In this document: piece by piece, positions 1 to 10,765 of the stretch
How positions within the stretch are numbered: the first letter of the stretch is position 1
Layout: every line of letters starts with the position of its first letter
Made by a program: the position numbers and the translations under genes
Notes under the pieces: generated by a model
Databases searched by the model: none
What the model saw: only the letters and a program-made list of their open reading frames with translations
Told to the model about the DNA's origin: nothing
Source: Avena insularis
Taxonomy: Eukaryota > Streptophyta > Magnoliopsida > Poales > Poaceae
NCBI GenBank assembly: GCA_023614405.1
Contig: CM042694.1
Span: 481,403,392-481,467,391 of the forward strand
DNA: 64,000 bases
Direction of reading: 5' to 3'

Positions 1-108
1 TGTTTTACAATACCTTGATCAAGATTGTGATGGTGCATGTCACCTCAAAAATTATTCTTTTTATCACTTACCTACTCGAGGACGAGCAGGATTAAGCTTG
101 GGGATGCT
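1..108 (+). mobile_element. Gypsy A, 3' end of internal region with polypurine tract
   Basis: This is the last stretch of an LTR retrotransposon whose body lies left of the window. It has no useful reading frame. It ends with the purine-biased stretch 'AAGCTTGGGGATGC' directly before the TG of the LTR at 109, the usual layout for a plus-strand primer next to a 3' LTR. The same arrangement is typical of grass Athila-type Gypsy elements whose LTRs begin TGATACGTC, so I place it there. The family name is inference. Confidence 0.7.
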
Positions 109-1480
109 TGATACGTCGTAAACGTATCTATAATTTTGATGCTCCATGCTTGTTTTGTATCAACTATCTTATGTTTTGTCTACACTTTGAGGCATTTTTA
201 TACATTTTCTGGAACTGACCTATTGACAAGATGGCACAGTGCCAGTTGCCCGTTTTCTGCTGTTTTTGGTTTCAGAAAAGCTAGTAAAGAAATATTCTCA
301 GAATTGGATGAAACAAAAGCTGAAGTTCCAATTTTTTCCGACACGACATGGAAGTCCAAAGCAAATATTGGGGAGAGCCACGAGGCGGCCAAACCATAGG
401 GTGTCATGGCCCCCCTGGGCGCACCAGGCCCTAGTGTGGGCCCCTCGGGTGGCCACTGACCTCGCCTCTTCGCCTATATAAACCCCCTGAGATGAAAACC
501 CTAGGGGGAGGATCAGAATTCCACGAAAAGTTCCGCAGCACCGCTGCCACTGAAGAGGAGATTCGAGGGATAGAAGTATCTGTTTCGGCACCCTGTCAGG
601 ACAGGAAAGTGCCTCCAGAGCCATCTCCATCGACTCGACCGCCATCTCCATCGTCGTTGCTTGCTGACTCCCATGATGAGGAGGGAGTAGTTCTCTCTCG
701 AGGCTAAGGGCTCTACTGGTAGCTATGTGTTCATCTCTCTCTCTATGCGTGATATTATTCAGATCATGAGCTTTGTAATCTAGTTGAGTAAGTAGATCTA
801 TTCTTCTACTCAAGTGCTTTAATTAATCTCTGCTTATCCCCACGTGTGTGAAGTTGACAGTGTGCACACCGTCACTTAGGCTAAGGTTACAGAAATACTT
901 ATCATGAGTATAATTTGAGTTGGATGTCTCTATGAGATTGTGGTGTTTGTTGGAACCATCTAGCGCTCAAGGTGATAGTGAGGGGTTATCTAGATGGGGA
1001 ATGCGAACTTTAAGGTGTGTTGTTATAGACCTACATCGTCCAACCGGAGAGTAGTTTAGGGTAGCATAATGAAGAGAAGATGTTTATATGAGAGTGTCCA
1101 CTAGTGAAAGTATGATCCCTAGGCCTTGTTTCTAAGCATTGAAACACCGTTTACAATCAGTCATGTTACATGTTTGCTTGCTGCCACTCTTATTTCAGAT
1201 TGCAATTACCACTTATAATCATCCATATTACTTGTATTTCACTATCTCTTCACCGAAATAGTGCACCTATACACCAGACAAGTGTATTGGGTGTGTTGGG
1301 GACACAAGAGACTTCTTGTATCTTGATTGCAGGGTTGCTTGAGAGGGATACCTTTGACCACTTCCTCCCTGAGTTCGATAATCCTTGGGTGATCCACTTA
1401 AGGGAAACTTGTTGTTGTTCTACAAACCTCTGCACTTGGACGCCCAACACTGTCTACAAGAATAGAAGCGTGCGTAGACA
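109..1480 (+). mobile_element. Gypsy A 3' LTR
   Basis: The LTR starts TGATACGTCG at 109 right after the polypurine tract and ends near 'GCGTGCGTAGACA' at about 1480. It holds a TATA box at 475-482, a GC-richer 5' leader, and an AT-richer 3' part. Its order of segments resembles the partial LTR of Gypsy I at 61963-63040, including the block just before and after the TATA box, so the two are related but not copies of one family. The right end is estimated because no second LTR of this copy is in the window. ORFs seen inside are not conserved genes. Confidence 0.7.
475..482 (+). promoter_or_regulatory. TATA box of the Gypsy A LTR
   Basis: TATATAAA follows a GC-rich stretch and precedes the LTR leader, as expected for a pol II core promoter in an LTR. 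Transcription would start about 30 bases downstream. Because this is a 3' LTR, it could drive readout into the CACTA-1 sequence to its right. Confidence 0.6.
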
Positions 1481-2275
1481 TAACCTACCACCGAGCCCTC
1501 CCCCCCACACCCACACCTACACCCACACACAATCCTCGCCCCCAGCTGTGCTAGCCCTACAAAAAACCCTAGATCTACCTTCAGCACCTTAGATCTGATT
1601 CACCGTCGTCGCCATGCACTGCACCAGATCTGCTTCACCGACCCACTCTCCTAGCGCCCCGAACACATTCCCAGCACCAAGAATCTGCTTCTTCGCTGCT
1701 GTCGTCCAGCGCTCGGAGGAACCCTTGTTCTGCTTCACCTTCGCCCACAAGCACCGCAACTGCAGCACCCTCGACAACCTTGACGTTACCACCCAGGATT
1801 CGCATCATGCCTAAACACCGTTGCGACCGAGGTAACCATATCTCCTTGGAGTTTGGTAAGATAAATATGTAGCAGTTAACTGTATTTTGTATTGGTGCTA
1901 CTTTTGTAGTAACTTACAAGTACTATACTTTTTACCCGTATCTTCCTAAATAATTTTTTGTAGTCAGGTTTAACCGTAAGGCATTCAACTGCGATTTTGT
2001 ATGTCATGGCGAAATATGAGTCAGCCAATGGTTAACACATTTGTTTCCATTATCTACTTTAGTAAGTGCCCATATGTGATGCGGTTAAAATTTCTACCTG
2101 GCTTGGCGTAGGCTATGGCACTAATTGTTATTTCTTGCTTGATGCTTTTGTCCTATGTATGCAGTACACATTTACATTCGTTATACTTCTTCCACTCAGA
2201 TGTCTATTTCATTTGCTTCTGCTTACCCCACTATTCCTAACCGTTTGTTGTTGTTATGCAATGAACATGTGCAGT
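1481..2275. other. Non-coding stretch, possible 5' leader and first exon of the CACTA-1 gene
   Basis: A C-rich, simple-repeat start at about 1500-1530 (CACACC-like units) and a telo-box-like 'AAACCCTAG' precede an ATG at 1614. The ATG frame stays open for 66 codons. A possible donor 'CGAG/GTAACC' lies near 1831. The 1614 frame shows no recognised domain. The rest, to 2275, is AT-rich and intron-like. Confidence 0.3.
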
Positions 2276-3548
2276 TTACACTAGAAATTGCAGAATGAAT
2301 GGCCCCTATAATCTCGTAAGTATCTATTTCTTTTGTATCACTTCATGCTAACATCTATGAGACTGGAACCTTTTTGTGTTCACTATTCGCTGCACCATTA
2401 TGCAGAGCACCCACACTGAATTATGGAGACCACCAGTCCAATTACTTGATGCAGCGGACATCATCGACGAACATACATGTAACCATATCAGCAACCCTAA
2501 GACTCTACATAGAGCTACTGTAAGGACGCCCCGCTTTTTTTAAGGTTTAAGTCCCTCGGTGTCATGCCATTGACTCTAGTTGAGTTGTTATTTTTTTTGG
2601 AGACACTAGGGTGATTATAACAAGGCCATAAATGCAACGGAATCCAATATAACAGAAAGGGAAGAATCATAAAGAACCGCCCACTTCAAATCTCACTCTA
2701 GTATCTACATGTGTATGGCTATTTTAATACGAGGCACATGATACTACACTTTGTCTTTGGGCAGATAATCCAAAAATTTAAACAATCTAACTGTTCGATA
2801 GATTGTTTCACCATTTCTCTAAAATGATTTGGCTATATTATTAGAGGCTCCCGTCTGCATGAGGTCCTTGTGTTGAGTGCTTACATCGCTATAACAGACC
2901 AAATAATCTTTTGAAAATCTTTGAGAATGAACATGGTAGTTTTGTTTCTTTGTATGATGTTGTAACTTCTTCTATCTTAGTTTCAGCCTTCATCAAGTAG
3001 AGCAGTCATTTCACAGGGCAGAAGTGACAGTTGCACACTATCTCATCCCTCTATGAAGTCAACTGTTCTAGTTATTCCAGAAGAAAGATATGTATGATGC
3101 CCTGTCATTACTAATTGCTTTCTTCCTTTTAGCAAAAGGACTGATTTGAAATTTGTTGGTTTTTGTTTTCCTTGGTAATTATTTTATATGACGTTTATTT
3201 TTGTTTTAGGTTGCAAATATAAATATGAAGGCAGAATAGAAAACAACTACCTCAAGTGTAGATCTCTTTGGACAGAGCAGCAGTGACAGTGCGTATCGCT
3301 CACGTAGGTACACGATCTCGACTGCTCCATACATTCCAGAAGGAAGAGTTTTTGGTGTTGCACTCCAAGATGCACTTGATGTAGTTGGATAGGAAGCCAA
3401 CAGAACATTTGTAGTAGTCTCCATAGCAAGGAAGGAGTTATCTGAGTTGAAAAACAAGCAAGCTTTGACAGAGAATCTACTTAATAATATCCTCAACAAG
3501 TCTCGTGGTAATCCCGCTATTACATGTGAGGCGGCGCGAGCTCCCTAA
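2276..3548 (+). pseudogene. Decayed multi-exon coding relic inside CACTA-1
   Basis: Several short coding stretches are bounded by good splice signals. One runs 2406-2519 after 'ATTATGCAG' and before 'GTAAGG', and reads as a hydrophobic/acidic peptide containing LWRPPVQLLDAADIIDEH. Another, about 2984-3100, carries SSSRAVISQGRSDSCTLS. The last, 3250-3548, has SSSDSAYRSRRYTISTAPY, one in-frame TAG, then a helical stretch (KELSELKNKQALTENLLNN) and a stop. A helical C-terminus fits CACTA-encoded proteins, but I do not recognise the domain. A captured host gene is an alternative. It is broken by at least one stop. Confidence 0.35.
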
Positions 3549-3759
3549 AAGGAACATTTTTGAAACTGAGATTATATTGTTTATCAGCTGTGTTGTACTC
3601 CGATGATGCTTTACGAGCTACAGAATTTTTCAGGACTATAAAAATTTACTAATTTTTCAGTTATAAGTTTTTTTCCATAGTTCCAGAATTTATTTAGCAT
3701 TTTAGAGAACTTGTGTTCTTTGTTTATCCATGTTTATGTCATGGCAATGGATCTAAGTT

Positions 3760-4350
3760 AGATAGGCTTAAACAGTAGCAGGCCCACAACGTTTTATCAT
3801 TCTTTGATGGGCCACCAATCAACAGTGATGTGCCTACAATGAGGCTATTATATGTAGAATCTGACCGCAAAAGAACAGAATAGTAAAAGGCCAGAATAGT
3901 GAAAGGCCAGAACAGTGAAAGGCCAGAATAGTAACAGGCCGGAAATAGTAACAAGGTCAGAACAGTAGGAGGCCATAACTTTAGCAGGCCCGAATCTTCA
4001 TCCTGTTTATGGGACTAAATAGTAGAAGGCCAGAACAGTGAATGTCTATAACAGTAAAGGGTCGTAACTACAGAGGGCCGTAAGGGCCCACGATGGGTGC
4101 GAGAAAAGTGATGGACCAACAGAAGGCCTTAACAGTATCGGACAGACTTGGCCCAGGCTAAGAATGGGTCGCACAGTATTGGACCAAGGTGGGCCTTCTG
4201 TAGACTGAAACAATGTCGGGCCTGAAAGTTCACAGGTCGCGGATGTCTGCACTAGTTGGCCCATTTTAGACAGTGCTAGATGAAACAGTAACGGGCCTTC
4301 TTCTTATTGGGCTTTCCTCATGGGCCGGCCCACTTAATATTTAGCAGGCC
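3760..4350. repeat. CACTA-1 subterminal repeat block
   Basis: Short units of roughly 17-20 bases recur, with the core 'AACAGTGAAAGGCC' and variants ('AATAGTAAAAGGCC', 'ACAGTAGCAGGCCC'). They are densest at 3870-3975 and looser to about 4350. Such subterminal repeats are the usual transposase-binding region of grass CACTA elements. No coding potential is visible. Confidence 0.55.
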
Positions 4351-4599
4351 TATTCTGGGCCTGGCTTCTGCCATGGTTTCTCTGACCATTAATGGCGGTA
4401 ACTGGGCATTAACGGTGTTCGCCACGTGGAATCTTGCATGACGTCAGCAGTCAACGGGGCTGGCGAACAGATCTATGATGGAACAAGTTTTCGTGGCTGA
4501 AGGGTGTGATCCGCCACGGTCAGGAAAAAACCACGGTAGATTCTTTTGTGACGGGGATTTTACCATGATGGGCATCCGTCGTAGAAGACTTTTTAGCCA

Positions 4600-4660
4600 C
4601 GAAAAACGGGCCTTCAACCACGAAAATCGTCCATTGTAAAAGCCAACTTTTCTTATAGTG
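4600..4660 (-). repeat. CACTA-1 terminal repeat
   Basis: On the minus strand from 4660 the sequence begins CACTATAAGAAAAGTTGG and continues into motifs with 'CACGAAAA'. Outside it, at 4661-4663, TCG is the likely target duplication. The insertion point is in the gag of Copia B. Confidence 0.7.
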
Positions 4661-4663
4661 TCG

Positions 4664-4841
4664 TCCTAGGGGCGGAATCTGCAGGCTTAGCTGGAAGCTC
4701 AGCCTCGATGACATAAGTCAACTTTTAGGGGACTAGGAGGATCCTAAGATTGCGAAACCATGCGATGAAGTTGGTTCCATCAGTTTTCAGCTTGTCCTTC
4801 TCGAGGAAAGTGCTAAGGTTGAAGGTGGGTGGGCGAGACAT
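4664..4841 (-). pseudogene. Copia B gag, 5' fragment
   Basis: The minus strand opens with ATG at 4841 and reads MSRPPTFNLSTFLEKDKL, the start of a BARE/Angela-type Copia gag (capsid precursor). It is followed by the typical aromatic block around FIAWFRNLRIL. An in-frame TAA lies at 4725-4727. Coding similarity continues beyond it until it is cut off by CACTA-1 at 4660. Only the first 60 or so codons remain, so it cannot make a capsid protein. The start is chosen from family similarity and from the position after the long leader. Confidence 0.65.
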
Positions 4842-4844
4842 CTA

Positions 4845-5825
4845 TAATGGATTTGCAAAGTTTTTAGACTATGTTCATAATAATGAATTCAAGTTTAAAT
4901 TATACTACCGTACTTAAAACAAAAAGAACTCCCACTCAAACAAATATCCCTCCACTCGTTTAGTGATCACATGATCCTCATCCTCTACACCTCCCCCGAT
5001 CGTCAAGACCATCAGTACAGCATCAGAGGTAGACATTCTCTAATGTCAATCACATCATCCATGTGACTCATGCTCGACCTTTCAGTCTCTTTTACTCCGA
5101 GGCCATGTCTACACATGCTAGGCTCGCCAGTTCTAACTTGTGTGTATTCACAGTGCAACATGGCTTACACCCACTATATGCGAACATAGATATGTCTAAC
5201 ACCCGATCATCACGGCGCTGCCTCATACCGAAGAACTTTCTTGGTGGTGCACACACAAGGGGAATACGATAACTAGAATACTGTGAGGGATTGTCTTACT
5301 ATGCTACCGTTGAATATATAATTATACTAGCATAATAAGTAATACTTCATAAAGTAAAGTGTTATGACATGGTTATAGCATATTGATCATCATCAATAGC
5401 TTCAATGAAAGTTTCACAAACTTGTCATTCCCATGTCTCAACATGTGCCCCTATGCAATAACAAAGATATACGCCTCTATATTATCTATTGCAAGTTTTA
5501 CGTGGCTTAGGGCTTTCGCGGTAGAACCCCTTCCCACCTACGAACATGGAGCCACAACATGGATTCAATGATTGCCGTTCTTCTTCCCTTTTTAGGGCCC
5601 TCCAATGTCGATGCCATATCAACTCCCGTAGAGAGAGAAAGACACCCCCTAAGCCACTTTGATTTGTGGACCAGTCTTGTGAATCACCAAGTGAGGTCGG
5701 TTGGGGCTGCTTCATCAAATAGTGCCATGATATGAACAAGAACATAAAAGAGGGTAGCAACTAGAGAATCAATACCCACATACTGATATGTGTTCTATCC
5801 GTACGAAATGTCTACCCATAGACCC
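4845..5825 (-). other. Copia B untranslated leader
   Basis: About one kilobase separates the primer-binding site from gag, as in BARE/Angela elements. Read on the minus strand, the part next to the primer site (5640-5825) aligns by eye with the Copia D leader at 41377-41600, and the part near 5063-5270 aligns with 42080-42290. The middle differs, with extra sequence in D at about 41770-42060. No gene is visible here. Confidence 0.6.
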
Positions 5826-5837
5826 GCTCTGATACCA
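5826..5837 (-). other. Copia B primer-binding site
   Basis: The minus strand reads TGGTATCAGAGC one base after the LTR end. It is complementary to the 3' end of initiator tRNA-Met, the standard Copia primer. Confidence 0.85.
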
Positions 5838-5838
5838 C

Positions 5839-6236
5839 TGAAGGGTTCCGTAGCAGAAAACAAAAATTCTAACTAAGTGAACTCTAATACTAGGATCTAT
5901 ACTATGTAGACATAAGTAACGGAACAGACAGACGGTATTCATACCTTTGAAGACCGAGGCACGCCTTACGCAGGAAGGCATATATTGATGAAGACGAGCA
6001 GCACCCCAAGTGTGGTGCCTTCGAAGTTCGTCACACGTCCGGTATAGGTGACATCTCCCGAACTCCAATCTAGCCGAGCAGCAGAAGAAGTAGATATCGG
6101 ATCGTTGATCACATGACGGTGGTGTGAAGGTGGATAACTCACCACCCACGAGGTGCTGTCCAATATTCCAGAGAAGTCCTCAATGGATGAGAGAGGGAGA
6201 GAGAATGGGAGAATGGGATGAATCCAAAGGGGAAGG
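5839..6236 (-). mobile_element. Copia B 5' LTR, inner part
   Basis: This holds the 3' portion (R/U5 side) of the Copia B 5' LTR in minus orientation, ending at TGAAGGG (plus strand 5839) beside the primer site. It is cut at 6236 by Copia C; bases 6232-6236 (GAAGG) are the left copy of the target duplication of Copia C. The LTR resumes at 17655. Confidence 0.75.
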
Positions 6237-7532
6237 TGAAATGGATCGTATGGGCACCTAGAGGGGGGTGAATAGGTGCTACACCAATTTTTAATTCTTT
6301 TTTAATTTGAGGCTTAGCACAAAGGGTAAATTCTCTAGATAAACTATTAGGTGGAATTTCCCTATATGCAAACCTATCTACTAGCGAGTAAAGAGCGAGT
6401 GGAAGAGGAACGAGTAAAACAAAGTGAAGCACGTGGAGACACAGGATTTGTTTGACCGCAGTTCCTTCCTTGTTAAGGGAAGTAAGTCTGCGTTGGAGGG
6501 GTGGGCGGTACTAAGACCACCACGCCACAAAAGGCCTCACCCTGTTCTCTGATGGATCTCGCCACAACAGGCCTGATCCACCTTCCACTATAGGTACCCT
6601 TCGAGGCGGGCACCGGCTCCTTTACACAACTAGCAGGGCAACAACTCCACAACAACTTAGAGGCTCCCGAAATGACAACAAGCTACCACAAGAACAAACT
6701 TATCAAATACAATAAACAAGATCTAGGTATTGACAAGAATACTAGATCAGGGATTTCTCCAAGTGAATGGAGAGGAGTTGAAGCGCTTGATTCTTGATGA
6801 TGATGATGAACTTCTCCTCCTTCAATTCCACCAAAGATCAAGACCTTCGGGTGGTTGAAGTGGGAGAACGAGTATGAGAGCTCTTGCACAAAGTCTGGTC
6901 AATTTCGAATGAATCAAGAGTTCTGAACGTTGGGGAAGAAGGGTACTTATACCCCCTTCTGAAAACCAGCCGTTGCACATTTTGGGGGCCGGATTATCCG
7001 GCCCAAGTGAGGGCCGGATTATCCGGTCTGAGGAAACACCGCCCCAGACTCGGAAAATCCGGCAGATAATCCGCCCCCTCACAGAGCGTCGTGCCGAGCT
7101 TGCTCTTGATCAATTTCTGGGGGCTGGATTATTCGGTCCTATGCGAAGGCTGGATTATCCGGCCTGGGGAAGAAAAATCGCCCCAGTTCGGATTTTCCGG
7201 GAGAAAATCTGACCGGATACCGAGCTACGCGCCTTGGCTCCTTTTGCTCGAAAACTGGGGGCCGGATTATCCGGCACATGCGACACCCGGATTATCTGGC
7301 CTGGGGAGGAAAAACCACCCTAGTTCGGATTTTCCGGGAGAAAATCCGACTGGACACAGAGCGATGCGCCTTGGCTTCCTTGAGAGATGAGGTAGGCCGG
7401 ATTATCCGGCCCTTGGCGGGGCGGATTATCCGGCCCCCCTCAAAACTTCGTGCACACTTAGCACACATGAAAAGTCTCCATAGTATTGTTATCTAACACA
7501 CAAAACATAGGAAAACATGAAATGTTCTTTCA
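6237..7532 (-). mobile_element. Copia C 3' LTR (1296 bp)
   Basis: On the plus strand the LTR runs from TGAAATGGATCG to GAAATGTTCTTTCA. It closely matches 16379-17649 except in 7080-7370, where the right LTR has many small gaps. Within 6987-7430 it carries about nine copies or variants of GGCCGGATTATCCGGCC, two of them perfect (6987-7003 and 7395-7411). Confidence 0.85.
6987..7430. repeat. Palindrome cluster in the Copia C 3' LTR
   Basis: The inverted repeat GGCCGGAT-T-ATCCGGCC occurs about nine times, perfect or with one to three changes, interleaved with the related half-site pattern 'CGGATTTTCCGGGAGAAAATC'-like blocks (for example near 7195). Sireviruses are known to carry repetitive palindromic motifs in their LTR/non-coding regions. 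Their function is unproven. Confidence 0.8.
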
Positions 7533-7547
7533 ATCTCCCCCTTTTTG
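7533..7547 (-). other. Copia C main polypurine tract
   Basis: The minus strand reads AAAAAGGGGGAGAT directly before the 3' LTR, the plus-strand priming site. Similar tracts upstream on the element's sense strand lie at plus-strand 7616-7627 and 8018-8030. Confidence 0.8.
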
Positions 7548-8077
7548 GTGTTAGATGACAATACCAGGATTTGCAGGAGAAAGACACAAGACAAACAGAG
7601 ATAACTATGAAAGGGACTCCCCCTTAATGCGTGCATAATAGAGTTTTGCATTGGAATACAAATGCACACATATAGGTGAATCTATTCCATAGACATAAGG
7701 GCAAAAACACATACCACCGAAGTAGAGAATAGGCATCCTTGACATAAATCACAATTAATACCGGATAACCATTATGAGCGCGCGCCTTTCGTGATAAACC
7801 TCCAGCAATAGGATATGAATAGATATAACCATAAGCATAATCCATGATATGAAGTCCATAGGCATCATCCAGACAACCACATAAAGTCTCAAACAACCAC
7901 AAATCACGAATTTAAAGTTCAACGCTAAATGGGCATAAGCAAGAAATAACGAATAGAAAAGTGCAAGTGCTTATGCCCGACCCATTCAAATCCACGGACA
8001 ACCTAATAGAACTACTTATCCCCCTTTGGCATCGAGACACCAAAAAGGGAGAAGAGCGATGCTAGCGCCCCATGGGA
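7548..8077 (-). other. Copia C 3' non-coding region with secondary polypurine tracts
   Basis: No supported gene lies here. Two further purine tracts are visible on the minus strand: TTAAGGGGGAGT (7616-7627) and GCCAAAGGGGGAT (8018-8030). Repeated tracts near the 3' LTR are a known Sirevirus trait. Confidence 0.6.
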
Positions 8078-9530
8078 TCACTCATCGTAGTCCTCGTCCT
8101 CGTACTCTTCTTCATTCTCATCCTCATCTTCAAGCTCCTCAGTATCACCTTCCTCATCTTCATCATCAGCAGCAGGCGTAGAGGGGAACAAGTGACGCTC
8201 CAGCTCACCATAGTTCATCCCGGAGGAAGACTTCCACCGAGCATACGGAGTGGGCGGTGTAGGAGCCGAAGGAGCACCCGAAGCGCCAGACACGTGGTGG
8301 AGAATGAGCTACTGGGAGTGAGCCAACTCATGGCGCTGCCTGTATGCCTCGTACTGACCCTTGCGCGTGTCCATGCCCATGCAAAGAATGTGACGCTGGA
8401 ACCAGTTCAGCTGCTTGATCTCACGGGCCACAGGAGGCACAGGGGGCCTGCGAGCATCCCTCATGAGGCCCTCAGGAGCAGAGGAGGGTGAGAGGTCTTC
8501 CGAACCTTGTTGTATATCTTCTTGGCCTTGTGCACCGAGTCAATGTGGAACTCCTCAGCAGGAAGCAGGTGGCGGATGAGCAACATAATGTAGGGCGCAT
8601 AGGGAATGGACAGACGGTTGAACATAGCATCACACAACTCATGGTAGATGAAGTCCATGACATCTAGCCTATACTGCACTGACTCGTCCTCGCAGGAGGC
8701 AACCTCATGAGAGAATTGAAGTAGCTGAACAAGGTGACCATGGATGCTGCCATTGTTGCCCCCACTCGGTGTAATAGAGTCACGGAAGAGACCCACCAAT
8801 GCTGCATAGATGGGAGCAAGACCAGCCACAGTACCCACAATGCCATTGTTCACAGTGCAAGGAGAGAGAGCAGCTTCCTTGTTGGGCTTCAGCTGAGTGA
8901 TGATGCGGTGGCCACTGGCTCTATCCCTGCTGCGGAAGGAGTACCCCAGAACCTCAGCAAACACGTGAAAATCAGCAATCATGGGCTTGTCATGAGTCAT
9001 CCACTTCATAGTGCGACGCTCATCCCTACAAATCACCAGAGTGGAGAAGAACTGCTTCACCACCTCAAAGTCAAAAGAGCACTGGAGAGACATGAGATGG
9101 TGCAGCCCCATCCTCTCAGCCACATACACCGCATCCACAAGATGCGCCTTCTCCAAAGCCTCAGCAAGTACCAGTGGGTGCATAGGCCTAATGTTCAGCC
9201 TGGCATAGATGTCTTCATAGATCCCCTTCTGTTCTGCACACCAAAAACAGGTATCCCCTAGCTAATCATCTCGAGGCAGCTCAGCAAATAAGTCATGGTG
9301 ACGGATGGCGAAGAAGGAGACCGCATCCAAAGCCCTGTAGTTGATCTTGGGATCCTTGCCCTTCCTATTGGACACCCCCTTCCTAGTCCTCTTGGATTGT
9401 TCAGCCATGCGCCTCTCTTCGTTCTTCCTTCTCCTCAATTCAACTTCGTCCACAAGGTGACCCTGTCCGTCATCCCAAAAGTATTTGGCGCGAGGACGGC
9501 GCTTGTAGGTCTTGGAAACACCGGAACCAC
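8078..9530 (-). pseudogene. Copia C accessory gene in the env-like position, C-terminal acidic
   Basis: One protein can be followed over about 480 codons. The part 9645-8461 lies in a single frame with one TAG at 9262-9264. After a frame change near 8461 it continues to 8078, with a further stop near 8320. The N-terminus is basic (SKTYKRRPRAKYFWDDGQGH, then Arg/Lys-rich). The middle is mostly helical without a clear signal peptide or transmembrane segment (contains VKQFFSTLVICRDERRTMKW). The C-terminus is almost pure Asp/Glu. It resembles the 'putative plant transposon protein' group found in grass retrotransposons, so I doubt a true envelope despite the position. A splice acceptor (CTCCTCACAG) ends at 9531. 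I chose 9530 as the exon start because the basic region begins there. Function unknown. Confidence 0.55.
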
Positions 9531-10080
9531 CTGTGAGGAGAATAAGGGCGATAGCAAGGGGATAAGCATACACACAAGTCCAGGAGTGAGCATGGAAAAA
9601 GTAGTAAAAAAGTTCATAGGACAAACTACTCAATGCATACACCATAGTGAAACTGAAGCAGAATTGAATCTGTCAGGCCGGATTATCTGGCCTGGCCAAG
9701 GGCGAATAATCCGGCCCTGGCAGGAATTTTCGATTTCACCTAGATAGTATGCAAAAAAAAGTAGATCGGGCCTAGAAACTGCAAGACTATGATTTCTATG
9801 CGAAAACACATCCTTCTAGACAACGTTCCACCCAACAAATTACACATCTAGCCAAAGATGGGGAGAGAGGTAGTTACCCTTACTCATTGGAGGAAGAACA
9901 CGGAGGAGAAGGTACCCGGAGGCGCGGAGAAGAAGATCCGGAGAGGCCCAGAAAATCCGGTGGCCGGAGAGGCTCCGGGGAGGGTGAGGGGCGACAGGCG
10001 GCCGCTGGGGAGGAGGAGAGGGATGGGGAGAAGTGTTGCTCGTTATGATCCCTTCCCCCTGAGCCCTGCCCTTTAAGATG
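9531..10080 (-). promoter_or_regulatory. Leader and possible intron of the Copia C accessory gene
   Basis: On the minus strand, 10080-9888 is GC-rich and CT-rich, unlike its AT-richer surroundings, and looks like a plant 5' untranslated leader. An ATG at 9887-9885 is followed at once by GTAAGG, a good splice donor, and an acceptor sits at 9531. Two palindrome variants lie in the intron-like part (9676-9692, 9701-9717). A separate or spliced transcript for the accessory gene is inferred from this. Confidence 0.4.
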
Positions 10081-10619
10081 AAATCCGCCAAGGCAGGATT
10101 ATCCGGCCTAAATTCTAGGATTTTGTTGTACACAGAACCAGGCCCGCGCGTCCCCAAACAACACCCCCACAAGGTGTACAAGGGACTTGTGTGCAAGAAT
10201 AGATGGCTTAGGGGTAGGGAAGGCTTAGGATTAAGAGAGCCAAACTGAGATGGTACTAGACACTCAGAATTGCAAAATCCAAATCAAATAAAAGCCAAGA
10301 TTGAGTGTGATTCCCATAAGAACATGAGAGATCAAATAACAACCAAAAGGATCCAATTCTCCACAAGGAAGAGGGCAGTGGCCGAAGCCACCTTGTTGGA
10401 GTGTATGGTGTGACACCGCGAAGATATATCTTGGGTTCACGACTAATACTCATCAATAAGCTCACATATCACAACATGATATTAAGAGAAATGATATATC
10501 TTGATATTGGCATTATGGAGGGAGGGTTAGCCCAATGAGTTAGGACCACACTCCCCCTATATCCATGCCCACACCTAGACCAAACAAGTATTGAGATGTA
10601 CGAGTGGGTGCATGGGTAA
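10081..10619 (-). other. Spacer between pol and the accessory gene of Copia C
   Basis: No gene is supported. It contains one palindrome variant at 10092-10108 (GCAGGATTATCCGGCC) and otherwise AT-rich sequence. Confidence 0.5.
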
Positions 10620-10765
10620 TCAAGACAAGCTCCCGGAATCAATGATATTTAGCTCATTCCTCAAATAGCAGAATCTTGCTTCATCAAGTGGCTTTGTAAA
10701 AATATCCGCCAGTTGGTTCTTCGTGCTCACAAAGGATAGATCAATATCGCCGCGAGCAACATGGT
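10620..10765 (-). pseudogene. Copia C RNase H, C-terminal remnant
   Basis: The minus strand encodes the last 48 or so residues of a Copia RNase H, including STKNQLADIFTKPLDEARF and a final stop at 10620-10622. These residues follow almost directly on the RT end 'LWYPKGS', so roughly 120 codons containing the catalytic acidic residues are missing. The join lies near 10766-10770. RNase H degrades the RNA strand during reverse transcription; this copy cannot supply it. Confidence 0.75.

Larger units (their letters stand above)
1481..4660. mobile_element. CACTA-1, one-ended En/Spm-type DNA transposon remnant
   Basis: The right boundary is clear: read on the minus strand, the sequence from 4660 starts CACTATAAGAAAAGTTGGC, a typical grass CACTA terminus. 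Inside it lie GC-rich subterminal motifs, then about 700 bases of short repeated units containing 'AGGCC' and 'AACAGT', and then relics of spliced exons. No matching CACTA terminus was found on the left, where the sequence abuts the Gypsy A LTR. The element is therefore either truncated there or interrupted by Gypsy A. The bases 4661-4663 (TCG) would be one copy of the 3-base target duplication. Confidence 0.6.

Noticed and set aside
298..813. 171-codon minus-strand ORF in the Gypsy A LTR
   Set aside because: It is antisense to the LTR promoter and leader and has no recognisable domain.
6987..7430. Possible CRISPR-like array from regularly recurring palindromes
   Set aside because: Spacing is irregular, copies vary, and the block is inside an LTR of a plant retrotransposon.
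6973..7496. ORFs with repeated GRIIRP peptides in the Copia C LTR
   Set aside because: They are translations of the palindrome repeat, not a protein.
8734..9261. 175-codon plus-strand ORF opposite the Copia C accessory gene
   Set aside because: It is a shadow of the minus-strand coding frame.
8461..9530. Calling the Copia C accessory gene an envelope
   Set aside because: No signal peptide, membrane anchor or cleavage site is visible; only the position would suggest it.
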